From: Niabella drilacis
Lineage (GTDB): Bacteria > Bacteroidota > Bacteroidia > Chitinophagales > Chitinophagaceae
Assembly (NCBI RefSeq): GCF_900101395.1
Contig: NZ_FMZO01000016.1
Span: 55,992-119,991 of the forward strand
Length of the DNA: 64,000 bases
Direction of reading: 5' to 3'
Shown piece by piece: positions 35,100 through 43,270 of the stretch. Every line of letters begins with the position of its first letter. Within the stretch, counting starts at the first letter, position 1. Below the pieces are notes generated by a model. The model did no database searches. It was not told the origin of the DNA and saw nothing but the letters and a program-made list of their open reading frames with translations. The translations under genes were made by a program, and so were the position numbers.

Positions 35100-36146
35100 T
35101 TATGTTGCTGCAGTAAATTGTTTTAAGAAACGGACATCATTTTCACTAAACAGGCGGATATCATTAATGCCGTACTTTAGCATAGCCGGGCGTTCTACGC
35201 CCATGCCAAACGCAAAACCAGTATATTTTTCGGGATCAATACCGCAATTTTGCAATACGTTCGGATGTACCATACCACAACCTAAGATTTCAACCCATCC
35301 TGTCTTTTTGCAGATATTACATCCCTTCCCGCCACAGATAAAACAGCTGACATCCATTTCAGCGCTGGGCTCGGTAAAGGGAAAGTAGGAGGGGCGGAAC
35401 CTTACCCGCACATCTTTTCCATACATTTCCCGTACAAAAAAATAAAGGGTTTGCTTCAGGTCTGCAAAAGAAACGTTTTCATCAATATAAAGCCCTTCCA
35501 CCTGGTGAAAGAAGCAATGACTACGGGCACTGATGGTTTCGTTGCGGTATACCCGTCCCGGGCAAATGACGCGGATGGGTAGTTTGCCCTTTTCCATTTC
35601 CCGGATCTGGGTATTGCTGGTGTGAGTACGCAGGAGCCAGTCAACGGCCGCATTTTCACCGGCGTCTACATAGAACGTGTCCTGCATATCCCGTGCAGGG
35701 TGATGCTCCGGCATGTTCAGTGCTGTGAAATTATGCCAGTCGTCCTCAATTTCCGGGCCTTCTGCCACGGCAAATCCCAGCCGCTGAAAAATAGAAATGA
35801 TCTTGTGGCGCATCAGCGAAATAGGATGGCGGCTTCCCAGCGGAATGGCATCACCCGGTAACGTAAGATCTGGTACCGCATGGCCGCCCGCTCCGGCTCC
35901 GGCTGCTGCGGCTTCTTTCAGCTGGGCATACCGGGCTTCGGTGAATAGTTTAAATTCGTTCAGTAGTTGTCCGGCTTCTTTCTTTTGCTCCACGGGTACA
36001 TGCTTCATCTCGCCCATTACCTCTTTTACCCGGCCTTTGGTGCCCAGCCATTGAATACGGAATGCTTCTGCCGCCTGTTCACCGGTACCGGAAAAGTTTG
36101 TAATTTCCTGTTTATAAGCCTCTAATTTTTGAATCAAATCCTGCAT
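35100..36146 (-). CDS. pheS: Phenylalanine-tRNA ligase subunit alpha
   Basis: 348 residues from the ATG at MQDLIQKLEAY. PheS holds the active site of the alpha2-beta2 phenylalanyl-tRNA synthetase. Seen: the N-terminal coiled coil (about 1-85), class II motif 2 RVYRNETISARSHCFFHQVEGL, and motif 3 GMGVERPAMLKYGI (about 312-325). A CGGKGCNICKKTGW cysteine cluster lies at about 275-288. pheT is not adjacent, as often in Bacteroidota. A TATCTTTG -7 box ends 6 nt before the ATG. Confidence 0.95.
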   Translation of the reverse strand: MQDLIQKLEAYKQEITNFSGTGEQAAEAFRIQWLGTKGRVKEVMGEMKHVPVEQKKEAGQLLNEFKLFTEARYAQLKEAAAAGAGAGGHAVPDLTLPGDAIPLGSRHPISLMRHKIISIFQRLGFAVAEGPEIEDDWHNFTALNMPEHHPARDMQDTFYVDAGENAAVDWLLRTHTSNTQIREMEKGKLPIRVICPGRVYRNETISARSHCFFHQVEGLYIDENVSFADLKQTLYFFVREMYGKDVRVRFRPSYFPFTEPSAEMDVSCFICGGKGCNICKKTGWVEILGCGMVHPNVLQNCGIDPEKYTGFAFGMGVERPAMLKYGINDIRLFSENDVRFLKQFTAAT

Positions 36147-36152
36147 AGCGGG

Positions 36153-36160
36153 CAAAGATA
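36153..36160 (-). promoter_or_regulatory. -7 box of pheS
   Basis: TATCTTTG on the minus strand is an exact TAnnTTTG match and ends 6 nt before the pheS ATG, implying an almost leaderless mRNA. Confidence 0.6.
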
Positions 36161-36364
36161 ATTAAAATACAGGAGGCAATGTACCGGCATTTTCAGGTAG
36201 ACGGGGCCCTTTTTTGCATTATTGGCGCTGCAGGAGTACGCTCACTGCCCGGATAGGGGTGACCGCAGTATGCGGACCTTTTTGGGATATTGTCCGGGTA
36301 TATTGAAAATTTTGTAAATTAGTATTGAAAACACTTTAACCATTGAAAAATAAATGAGAACACC

Positions 36365-36898
36365 ATGCAGTTAACGTTTATTCAACAAAGAATTTATGAG
36401 GTAAGGGAACAGCGCGTAATGATGGATTACGATCTCGCCCACCTGTACCAAATTGAAACCAAGCGGCTGAAGGAGGCTGTAAGGAGAAACAGGAATCGTT
36501 TTCCGGAGGACTTTATGTTTGAACTGGCAAAAGAGGAATATGATCTTTTGAGGTCGCAATTTGCGACCTCAAACCGGGGCGGCCGGCGTTATATGCCGTT
36601 TGCCTTTACCGAACACGGTGTGGCCATGCTGGCATCTGTGCTAAACAGCGATAAGGCAATTGAAATGAATATTGCAATTGTGCGGGCTTTTATTGCTTTA
36701 CGGGAATTGGCCCTGTACCGGGGCGACTTTTTGCAACAACTGCAAAGCCTGCGTAACGATTTGCACCACCGGATTGATGTGCATGACGCCCAGCTGAGCC
36801 AGATATATGAGGCTTTGGAAAAGATGCTGAATACAGAAGCAGAGAAAAAAGCCAGGGAAGAAGCGTGGAACAACAGGAAAAGGGTCGGTTATAAATGA
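36365..36898 (+). CDS. ORF6N domain-containing protein
   Basis: 177 residues. The ORF6N domain (about 8-100) has RIYEVREQRVMMDYDLAHLYQIETKRLKEAV, NRNRFPEDFMFEL and PFAFTEHGVAMLASVL, the family signature. The C-terminal part (about 105-177) is a charged coiled-coil-like region. ORF6N proteins are DNA-binding domains found in phage and mobile DNA but also as single chromosomal genes in Bacteroidota. No phage genes surround this one. The stretch RSQFATSNRGGRR is coded by a 27-bp palindrome (separate entry). Function is unknown; DNA binding is likely. Confidence 0.88.
   Translation: MQLTFIQQRIYEVREQRVMMDYDLAHLYQIETKRLKEAVRRNRNRFPEDFMFELAKEEYDLLRSQFATSNRGGRRYMPFAFTEHGVAMLASVLNSDKAIEMNIAIVRAFIALRELALYRGDFLQQLQSLRNDLHHRIDVHDAQLSQIYEALEKMLNTEAEKKAREEAWNNRKRVGYK
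36547..36573. repeat. Perfect 27-bp palindrome inside the ORF6N gene
   Basis: TTTGAGGTCGCAA and its exact reverse complement TTGCGACCTCAAA are separated by one T. It lies within the codons for LLRSQFATSN. It may be a DNA-binding site or an RNA hairpin in the mRNA. Confidence 0.75.
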
Positions 36899-36973
36899 AA
36901 GGCTTAATACCCCCGTAGGGCAGACCTGCAGCAATTTCAAAATCTTAAATGATACCGGACGCCTGGTAAAATC

Positions 36974-37006
36974 AAAAACCCTCGCAGGATGTACCTGCAA
37001 GGGTTT
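36974..37006 (-). terminator. Terminator of the structured RNA
   Basis: On the minus strand AAACCCTTGCAGG pairs with CCTGCGAGGGTTT (13 bp, one wobble) around TACAT and runs into TTTTTG. Confidence 0.85.
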
Positions 37007-37218
37007 AAAAGCTGTAGGGGGAGGGCTCGAACCTCCACGAGGCAGTTAGCCGCAACACAAATTCCGTGGTGGTCAACCCCGGTCGGTTCTGACCGAAATC
37101 AGAACCGGCTCTATGCTGTGTTTATCCTGGACTCCTCACCCCCGAGACAAGAGGGCATGTCTGCCAAAAATTTCATCACCCCACAGTGTAAAAGAACCCG
37201 CTGCTTTCAGCGTTCGAT
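36974..37218 (-). ncRNA. Structured RNA, family not assigned
   Basis: About 245 nt, bounded by a Bacteroidota promoter and an intrinsic terminator. Near its 3' end GGAGG-TTCGAGC-CCTCC has the exact shape of a tRNA T-arm (5-bp stem, 7-nt loop with TTCGA), followed by CCCUACA. That stretch pairs over 7 bp with UGUGGGG about 165 nt upstream, like an acceptor stem. Other hairpins are GAACGCUG/CAGCGGGUUC, GGCA/UGCC and CGGUUCUGA/UCAGAACCG. It is too long for a tRNA, and I find no tag reading frame for tmRNA. A 6S-type RNA is possible but unproven. Confidence 0.6.
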
Positions 37219-37222
37219 AGAA

Positions 37223-37255
37223 CAAAAGTAGGCAATGTTCCCCTATTTTTCCAAA
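37223..37255 (-). promoter_or_regulatory. Promoter of the structured RNA
   Basis: On the minus strand TTTG (37252-37255) and TACTTTTG (37223-37230) are separated by 21 nt. This is close to the Bacteroidota consensus of a -33 TTTG and a -7 TAnnTTTG. Transcription should begin near 37218. Confidence 0.7.
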
Positions 37256-37300
37256 TAATTCAATAAAAATTTTGAAAATATAGAAAATGTTTAAATATTT

Positions 37301-37335
37301 GCAATAATTGTTGAATTATTTAAAATCAATATTGC
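37301..37335. promoter_or_regulatory. Possible Lrp-type operator
   Basis: GCAATAATTG and CAATATTGC form an imperfect inverted repeat in an AT-rich stretch just before the Lrp/AsnC gene. Autoregulation is usual for this family, but binding is not shown. Confidence 0.35.
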
Positions 37336-37339
37336 TTAA

Positions 37340-37807
37340 ATGAACAATAAATTGAATCTGGACAAACTCGATTTGCAGATCATCCAGCACATGATGGAGG
37401 ATGCTGAAATTTCTTATGCCGACCTCGGTAAAAAACTTTTTGTGTCGGGCGGTACTATACATGTGCGCATCAAAAAACTGCAGAAAGATGGCATAGTGAA
37501 AGGTACAAAATTAAATACAGATCTGAAACTATTGGGGTATGATGTTATTGCTTTTATTGGAATTTATCTGAAAGAGAGTTCCCTGTACGACTCGGTAGCC
37601 AAGGAGTTGTATAAATTAAAAGAAGTTGTACGCCTCAATTATACAACGGGAAATTACAGCATGTTTGTGGAAATCATTTGTAAGGATATCAGTGAACTCC
37701 GGAATGTATTGCATGAGAAGTTACAGAAGATCAAGGGTATTGAAAGAACTGAAACGCTTATTTCCCTGGAAGAGAGCTTTGCAAGGAATGTAAGGGTGCT
37801 GGACTAG
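37340..37807 (+). CDS. Lrp/AsnC-family transcriptional regulator
   Basis: 155 residues. The N-terminal helix-turn-helix (about 5-65) shows LDKLDLQIIQHMMEDAEISYADLGKKLFVSGGTIHVRIKKLQ. The C-terminal RAM domain (about 72-150) has VIAFIGIYLKESS and VRLNYTTGNYSMFVEI. Lrp proteins form octamers or dimers and sense amino acids or other small molecules. It lies divergent from the structured RNA, and the intergenic inverted repeat may be its operator. No amino-acid gene is adjacent, so the ligand is unclear. Confidence 0.92.
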   Translation: MNNKLNLDKLDLQIIQHMMEDAEISYADLGKKLFVSGGTIHVRIKKLQKDGIVKGTKLNTDLKLLGYDVIAFIGIYLKESSLYDSVAKELYKLKEVVRLNYTTGNYSMFVEIICKDISELRNVLHEKLQKIKGIERTETLISLEESFARNVRVLD

Positions 37808-37860
37808 GGGTACTCCTGCCTGCGGGTCCCGCAGTTCCTGATCAGTAACGACCCTGCTTC

Positions 37861-38946
37861 TTATAATTTTCCTCTTACATTGAGCGCATCGCGTAACCCG
37901 TTTCCAAAAAGATTAAAAGCGAGTACAAGAAGCATGATGGCAAAGCCCGGAGCCAGCGCCAGCATCGGGTTTTGTGTGATAATGAAATTATAGTTTTCCT
38001 TGATCATCAATCCCCAACTGGGTTGCGGGGGCTGTACACCCACCCCCAGGAAACTAAGACCGGCCTCAATAACGATTGCAGAGGCAAAATTGGCTGCGGC
38101 AATCACCAGCACAGGCCCCATAATATTGGGCCAGATATGACCGGCAATAATCCGTGCATTTCTGAATCCAAGCGCCCTGGTCGCTTCAATATATTCGAGC
38201 GCTCTTACGGCCAGCACCTGGCCCCTTACAAGCCGTGCCACATTAACCCACATTGTTAGTCCTACAGCAATGAATACCTGCCAGAATCCTTTACCCAATG
38301 CCAGTGTAATGGCAAAAACCAGCAGCAGTGTAGGAATACTCCAGATTACATTGATGAACCACATAATGATCTCATCGATCCTGCCGCGATAAAATCCGGC
38401 CAGGGAACCGAGGATCAGCCCAATGCTGATAGATATGAGTACAGTGATCATGCCCACACTCAGGCTGACCCGTGTACCCACAATGAGCCTGCTGAGGATA
38501 TCCCGTCCATAGCTGTCGGTACCCAGCCAGAAGGTTTTTGTAACAACTGGTTCTGAAGCCAGCTGAGCCTTTGCAAAGCGCATGGTTTCGGTCAGGCCCT
38601 CGTCAATGTATTTATCAATAAGCACACTGTCTCCCGTATACCGGTAGCCCGTTATGGGAATATAGTCTGACTGATCCGGACGGCCGCCGATCAGCTGTTG
38701 CAGAAAACCAGCGGGGACCGGCTGTTGTTCTTTTTTTACTTTTAAAAAGGTTTGCCGGGATCCGGGTTTGGCACCTCCGATCTCAAGGATGATCCGGTTG
38801 GCGTTGGGGGAACTGTCTTCTGCCAGGAAATAGCAGAAAACCGCTACAAAGATTGAAAAAAGGATCACACACAAACCGGCCACTGCTCCTTTGTTCTTTT
38901 TGAGCCGTTTCCAGCCTGCCTGTCCGGATATGGAAAATAATTGCAT
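37861..38946 (-). CDS. Peptide/nickel-type ABC transporter permease (DppC/OppC family)
   Basis: 361 residues from MQLFSISGQAGWKRLKKNKG. Six membrane helices follow an N-terminal OppC_N-like segment (about 15-45) and a large periplasmic insertion (about 50-130). KTFWLGTDSYGRDILSRLIVGTRVSLSVG is the family signature before helix 2. The EAA loop is EYIEATRALGFRNARIIAGHIWPN. No partner DppB, binding protein or ATPase gene is adjacent, so its partners must be elsewhere. A TACATTTG -7 box ends 6 nt before the ATG. Confidence 0.9.
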   Translation of the reverse strand: MQLFSISGQAGWKRLKKNKGAVAGLCVILFSIFVAVFCYFLAEDSSPNANRIILEIGGAKPGSRQTFLKVKKEQQPVPAGFLQQLIGGRPDQSDYIPITGYRYTGDSVLIDKYIDEGLTETMRFAKAQLASEPVVTKTFWLGTDSYGRDILSRLIVGTRVSLSVGMITVLISISIGLILGSLAGFYRGRIDEIIMWFINVIWSIPTLLLVFAITLALGKGFWQVFIAVGLTMWVNVARLVRGQVLAVRALEYIEATRALGFRNARIIAGHIWPNIMGPVLVIAAANFASAIVIEAGLSFLGVGVQPPQPSWGLMIKENYNFIITQNPMLALAPGFAIMLLVLAFNLFGNGLRDALNVRGKL

Positions 38947-38952
38947 GGAGTC

Positions 38953-38960
38953 CAAATGTA
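38953..38960 (-). promoter_or_regulatory. -7 box of the ABC permease gene
   Basis: TACATTTG on the minus strand matches TAnnTTTG and ends 6 nt before the ATG. Confidence 0.5.
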
Positions 38961-39150
38961 AGAAAAAACGGGCGCTGTTATATTCCGGGACCTTTTACTT
39001 TCATTTTTGCGTGGTTGCTTGGTTTAAGCATGCTGATTTCAGATGCCTGTCGTATCAATGCATTGTCCAATTTGACATTTGTATGCGGTTTTGATGCAAC
39101 ACACGAAACGTTATACACACTGCCCGGGGTGGGGCCCCGGGGCTGGTATG

Positions 39151-40293
39151 CTATTTTACCCGCCGGCCCTTCCACTCATACCGGCCAAAACTCCCCAGGA
39201 AGCCGGCAAGTATGGTATAGCCGATGTGCAGCGGCTGAAACAGGAAGAAGTATTTTAACCGCGATTGTTTGCCAAAGAATGTAGCCACATTTTTTATAAA
39301 AGGGAGCTCAATAATCGTTTTCAGGGTCCAGAAAACGAACAGGGCGAGGAAATAACAGCTGTTTACAAACCCGGCAATAAATAAAATAAGAAAGGAGCTG
39401 TTAAAAAGATACACAAGAAACAATACTGCAAATATGCGTTTGTCATCATAACTGGTGGCTTTACTGGCCCAGCGGATGCGCTGGTTAATGAATGCACCCC
39501 AGGTGGGAGCAGCAGCTGTTTTTATGATCGCCTGCTTTGATTTCAGATAAGCGATCCGCTGCGGATACCGCTTCCATATTTTATGCATCAGCAGCATATC
39601 ATCGCCGGAGGCGATGGTGTCAATGCCGCTAAACCCATCCACTTCTGCAAAAACATCACGCCGGTAAGCGAGGTTGGCTCCATTGCACATAGTATGGATG
39701 TTTCTGTAAACCGAGGCACCGGTTATGCCCTGCAATGTAAGGAAGTCCAGGTCCTGAAACAAATTGACCAGGGTCGGTTCTTCGATAAAGGCAACCGGGG
39801 CGGCAATGAATACCGGATCTGTTTCTTTTACGATGTGTGCAATGCTTTGCAGCCAGCCGCCAGGCGCCAGGCAATCGGCATCTGTACATACGATCCAGCT
39901 ATGCTGTGCGGAGGCAATTCCGGTTTCAATGGCTTTTTTCTTGTAAGAGTTGAGCCCTTTTCCGGCGAGCCGGATGAGCCGGATAGAAGGCCCCGCTTCG
40001 TTTTCTGCTGCAAACCGTTCTACAAGTGAGGCGGTGTTATCGTCTGAATGATCATCTACAACGATCACTTCAAAAAGATGGGATGGATATTGCTGTTGTT
40101 TTATTGAATCCAGCAACGGCAGGATATTGATTGCTTCATTCCTGGCAGGAATGATAATACTAAAAGTGAAGGCTTCATTAACCGGCATACCGGCCGTAAC
40201 CTGCATTGGGATCTGGTTCCAGCTCCTGGTGTAAAACAGGATGAGGACCGCATAGAGTAAAAATAAAACGCCGGTAATGCCAATAAGCCACAT
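39151..40293 (-). CDS. Membrane glycosyltransferase, family 2
   Basis: 380 residues. An N-terminal membrane helix (about 3-23) is followed by the GT-A domain: FSIIIPARNEAINILPLLDSI, EVIVVDDHSDDN, and DADCLAPGGWL with the metal-binding DxD-type motif. The acceptor-side motif is QRIRW (about 270). Three or four C-terminal helices anchor it in the inner membrane. The class includes transferases that build lipid-linked sugars or polysaccharides; the donor is unknown. A TAGTTTTG -7 box ends exactly 4 nt before the ATG. It has no glycan-cluster neighbours. Confidence 0.9.
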   Translation of the reverse strand: MWLIGITGVLFLLYAVLILFYTRSWNQIPMQVTAGMPVNEAFTFSIIIPARNEAINILPLLDSIKQQQYPSHLFEVIVVDDHSDDNTASLVERFAAENEAGPSIRLIRLAGKGLNSYKKKAIETGIASAQHSWIVCTDADCLAPGGWLQSIAHIVKETDPVFIAAPVAFIEEPTLVNLFQDLDFLTLQGITGASVYRNIHTMCNGANLAYRRDVFAEVDGFSGIDTIASGDDMLLMHKIWKRYPQRIAYLKSKQAIIKTAAAPTWGAFINQRIRWASKATSYDDKRIFAVLFLVYLFNSSFLILFIAGFVNSCYFLALFVFWTLKTIIELPFIKNVATFFGKQSRLKYFFLFQPLHIGYTILAGFLGSFGRYEWKGRRVK

Positions 40294-40297
40294 GCAA

Positions 40298-40305
40298 CAA
40301 AACTA
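40298..40305 (-). promoter_or_regulatory. -7 box of the glycosyltransferase gene (leaderless)
   Basis: TAGTTTTG on the minus strand ends 4 nt before the ATG, the same spacing as at rsmA, the HAD gene and the DUF4386 gene. Confidence 0.55.
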
Positions 40306-40517
40306 CTGCATCAGCAGAACAATTGGATAATATTGATGAAAACAGGTTGCCGGAACCAACTATTTTTTCGGATGCACTGCCCTCCAGATCTTTTTTGGGG
40401 AATCATAATTGGTATATCCTGATCCTGCAACGGGTTGCTATACTACCCAATAAATGGCTGTCGTAAACTGCAATCATTTTGTCGTTTTCTGTTATCACGA
40501 TTCGAAAAGCCGTAGTA

Positions 40518-40525
40518 TATTTTTG
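40518..40525 (+). promoter_or_regulatory. -7 box of the DUF4386 gene (leaderless)
   Basis: TATTTTTG ends 4 nt before the ATG at 40530. Confidence 0.55.
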
Positions 40526-40529
40526 CCGC

Positions 40530-41258
40530 ATGAAAAAAGTATTTACATACAAACGGGTTTTAGGAACCGTTACCATAACTGCCGGGGTATTATCCGCTGC
40601 TTGCATGTTGGCAGGTATAATTGCCGTGGAGTTTAATTTTGATGTTTTTAGTGATACGACGCTTTTACTGCAATACGCACGTAATTCCAAATCAGCTTAT
40701 TGGTTTTTATTATTTGATATGGCCGGTTACTATTTGCTCTTACTGCCGGTTATCTTTTACCTCCACCAGCAGTATAAATATCATTCTCCGTGGGTTCCTC
40801 TGTTCACTTTTAGCGGTATCAGTTATGTATTGACCGGGGCAATTGGTGCAGCAGCACTGGCTGCCGTTTGGCCCTATTTAATGCAAAAATACAGCGGGGC
40901 GCCGGCGGCAGACCAATATGTGATCGAATTAATATTCAATTCTATGACGACGGCGGTAGCAAAAGGACTTTGGAATATGCTTGAAGTACTGTTTGCTGCT
41001 GTGTGGTGGATGGGGTTTGGTGTGTTGCTTCGAAGGGACAATAAAATAATAGGAATGATATCCATTATAACAGGGGCTGCTTGTTTATCAGATGCAGTGG
41101 GCACCATAACCGATTGGAATGTATTGGCCGAAACAGGGGTTAATATTTATTTGGTTTTGGGTATCGTTTGGCCTGTTGTGCTGGGAATATATATCCTGCG
41201 CAAATCTGATACGATAGCACCTTTCAGCGCGGTTGCTTCAGACTTTATCAACGATTAA
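40530..41258 (+). CDS. DUF4386-like integral membrane protein
   Basis: 242 residues from MKKVFTYKRVLG, the ATG next to the -7 box; an upstream start in the frame is unlikely. Six or seven hydrophobic helices are spread through the chain (about 11-32, 55-75, 86-110, 140-165, 180-200, 210-230). The layout fits DUF4386-type membrane proteins of unknown function. Its stop lies 12 bp before a cytochrome c gene on the same strand, so the two are likely co-transcribed. A membrane-bound redox role is possible but rests on context only. Confidence 0.65.
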   Translation: MKKVFTYKRVLGTVTITAGVLSAACMLAGIIAVEFNFDVFSDTTLLLQYARNSKSAYWFLLFDMAGYYLLLLPVIFYLHQQYKYHSPWVPLFTFSGISYVLTGAIGAAALAAVWPYLMQKYSGAPAADQYVIELIFNSMTTAVAKGLWNMLEVLFAAVWWMGFGVLLRRDNKIIGMISIITGAACLSDAVGTITDWNVLAETGVNIYLVLGIVWPVVLGIYILRKSDTIAPFSAVASDFIND

Positions 41259-41269
41259 AAAACAAAAGC

Positions 41270-42154
41270 ATGTCAGTATTTAAGACTATAGGCAAATGGA
41301 TCGGCAGGATGGTGCTTCTTTTGCTTTCTGTTTTGTTGTTGGGGTACCTCTTTATTTATTTTAGTACGGAGAAACGTATGAATAAAACATACCGCTTCTC
41401 AGAAACACCACTAACGATACCTTCGGACTCTCAATCTATTGAAAGGGGAAAACACTTGTATGAAATAAGGAGTTGTGCCGACTGTCATGGTGCCAAATTG
41501 GAAGGAAGCGTTTTTATGAATGACGTTATGTTGCTACAGATAACAGCGCCCAATTTGACTAAAGGCAAAGGCGGCCTTCCGCCTGATTATGCGGCAGAAG
41601 ACTGGGTACGCGTACTGCGGCATGGCGTAGATAAGAATGGCAAATCACTCTGGATGATGCCGGCACATGAAAGCGCGGTACTTCATAAAGACGACCTGGC
41701 ACAACTGATCGCCTATTGTCAAAGTGTGCCTGCTGTAGATAATCAACAGGAAAAGCTAAAAGCAATAGGCCCGATTGGTCGTGTACTGATGGTAATAGAC
41801 CGGGTTGCTGTTTTGCCGGCAGAGCGTATCGATCATGAAATTCCTATTGCTGTTAATGCCCCTGCCAATAAAGTTGAAATCGGAAAGTACCTGGTATCAA
41901 CCTGCCAGGGATGTCACATGGCCGACATGAAGGGGGGCTCACCAGTGGCACCGGGGTTTCCACCGGTTCCGGACATTAGTGCAAAAGGTGCACCGGGAGG
42001 ATGGACAACGGCAGAATTTATAAGTACATTTCGCAGTGGTAAAACCCCTGAAGGCAAATTCCTGCGTAATGAATTTATGCCCTGGAAAAATATGCAACAT
42101 TTTACCGATGAAGAATTAACATCAATACTCAGCTATTTAAAAAGTGTCAACTAA
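41270..42154 (+). CDS. Membrane-anchored dihaem cytochrome c
   Basis: 294 residues. An N-terminal membrane helix (about 13-31, RMVLLLLSVLLLGYLFIYF) anchors the protein, with the rest in the periplasm. Two haem sites are seen: C69-x-x-C72-H73 (CADCH) and C212-x-x-C215-H216 (CQGCH). Candidate Met ligands include MMPAHES and the later LRNEFMPWKNM. Two cytochrome domains of about 100 residues each, with a linker, is the cytochrome c subunit type of several dehydrogenases. No dehydrogenase gene follows; the gene ends exactly at the stop of the convergent AraC gene. Confidence 0.88.
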   Translation: MSVFKTIGKWIGRMVLLLLSVLLLGYLFIYFSTEKRMNKTYRFSETPLTIPSDSQSIERGKHLYEIRSCADCHGAKLEGSVFMNDVMLLQITAPNLTKGKGGLPPDYAAEDWVRVLRHGVDKNGKSLWMMPAHESAVLHKDDLAQLIAYCQSVPAVDNQQEKLKAIGPIGRVLMVIDRVAVLPAERIDHEIPIAVNAPANKVEIGKYLVSTCQGCHMADMKGGSPVAPGFPPVPDISAKGAPGGWTTAEFISTFRSGKTPEGKFLRNEFMPWKNMQHFTDEELTSILSYLKSVN

Positions 42155-43177
42155 CTATTTGTTGGTTGTTTCACTGGTTCGGTAAGAACTTGGCGTTACG
42201 CCCGTCCACTGTTTAAAGGATCGCTGAAAAGCCGCTTTATCCGTGTACCCAAGACGGTCGGCAATTTCAGCAACGGTAAGATTCTTTGCAGAAAGAAGGT
42301 TACAAGCTATTTCTTTTCTTATTGATTCTGTCTCTGCCCGAAAGCTGGTATTTTCTTCCTGTAGTTTACGCTGTAATGTACGCACGGTAAGGTGTAAACG
42401 TGCTGCAACTTCTTCAATACCGGGAAAGGAAGGTGTGCTCAATTCCAAAATAAGCGTTCGCAGCTGTTGAATGAACGAATGGTTTTCCTGATGTAGCTTT
42501 TGGTACAGCATTTTAATGAATACATCATTTAATTCGCGATTATAGCCAAGAATGCTGTGTTGCAGATCTTTTAATGAAAATACAAGGGCATTTGCGGGTT
42601 TATTAAATAGCGGCTGACATTTAAAAATCCGTTGATGTTCGGTGGTATCCCTTATCCGTGCGTACCGATACCAAACCTGCAAAGGTTGTATATGGAAACC
42701 GGTTAGCAGCCGGAGGATATGTAAAGTACCGGAAAATGCAATGTCTACACTTTGCCTTGCTGTTTCGGGTGAAAGATCATTCCATACGGCAATAGGTTCA
42801 CACCGGTAAACAACTTCACTACCGTTTAATTCACTACCGAAATAATACAAGCGCGTGAATGAAGTAGTGTATTCCTGCAGGTGATGTAATGCTGTTAGCA
42901 GATCTTTGCTGCTTTCCATTAAATGGCCTGTAATACCTAATACATTGACAGTAGTGCGCTCCCCGATGTGAAGCCCCAGGTCTGGATCTCCTGAAATTTG
43001 AAGTGCTGCATCCATGAGTGCACAGTTCTGCTCTAAAGACAGTTTCATGTCGTGATTATCCAGGTCGGAAACAGAAATATTACCCTGTGCACAAATTTTT
43101 TTCAATGCTTCTGTTGTGCGGGCTGCACCCAGAATAATATTGCGTAAAATGGACATGCTTACCCACAATGTTTGCAT
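42155..43177 (-). CDS. AraC-family transcriptional regulator
   Basis: 340 residues; a start 7 codons later (MSILRNIILGAAR) is also possible. The N-terminal part (about 30-205) is of the Arabinose_bd/DUF4943-like type common in bacteria with single-gene targets (ISGDPDLGLHIGERTT). The C-terminal double helix-turn-helix (about 240-340) has VAARLHLTVRTLQRKLQEENTSF and VAEIADRLGYTDKAAFQRSFKQWTG. Its stop abuts that of the convergent cytochrome gene. Possible targets are the neighbouring cupin or cytochrome genes, by position only. Confidence 0.88.
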   Translation of the reverse strand: MQTLWVSMSILRNIILGAARTTEALKKICAQGNISVSDLDNHDMKLSLEQNCALMDAALQISGDPDLGLHIGERTTVNVLGITGHLMESSKDLLTALHHLQEYTTSFTRLYYFGSELNGSEVVYRCEPIAVWNDLSPETARQSVDIAFSGTLHILRLLTGFHIQPLQVWYRYARIRDTTEHQRIFKCQPLFNKPANALVFSLKDLQHSILGYNRELNDVFIKMLYQKLHQENHSFIQQLRTLILELSTPSFPGIEEVAARLHLTVRTLQRKLQEENTSFRAETESIRKEIACNLLSAKNLTVAEIADRLGYTDKAAFQRSFKQWTGVTPSSYRTSETTNK

Positions 43178-43270
43178 ATGCTGTAGATATATATGTTAAA
43201 AATAACAAAAGAACATTACAGCATCTGCTATCAGACCTATGAAAACGATGCCGGTTGGTTGCATTTTAGT

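Noticed and set aside
36365..36898. Prophage remnant signalled by ORF6N
   Set aside because: ORF6N genes are common as single chromosomal genes in Bacteroidota, and no other phage gene lies nearby.
37013..37190. tRNA or tmRNA at 37 kb
   Set aside because: The T-arm-like 3' end is convincing, but the distance to the pairing acceptor-like 5' strand (about 165 nt) is too long for a tRNA. No tag peptide frame, resume codon or tmRNA 5' signature is present.
38978..39175. 65-codon minus-strand frame between permease and glycosyltransferase genes
   Set aside because: No start context and no homology-like pattern; it covers ordinary intergenic DNA.
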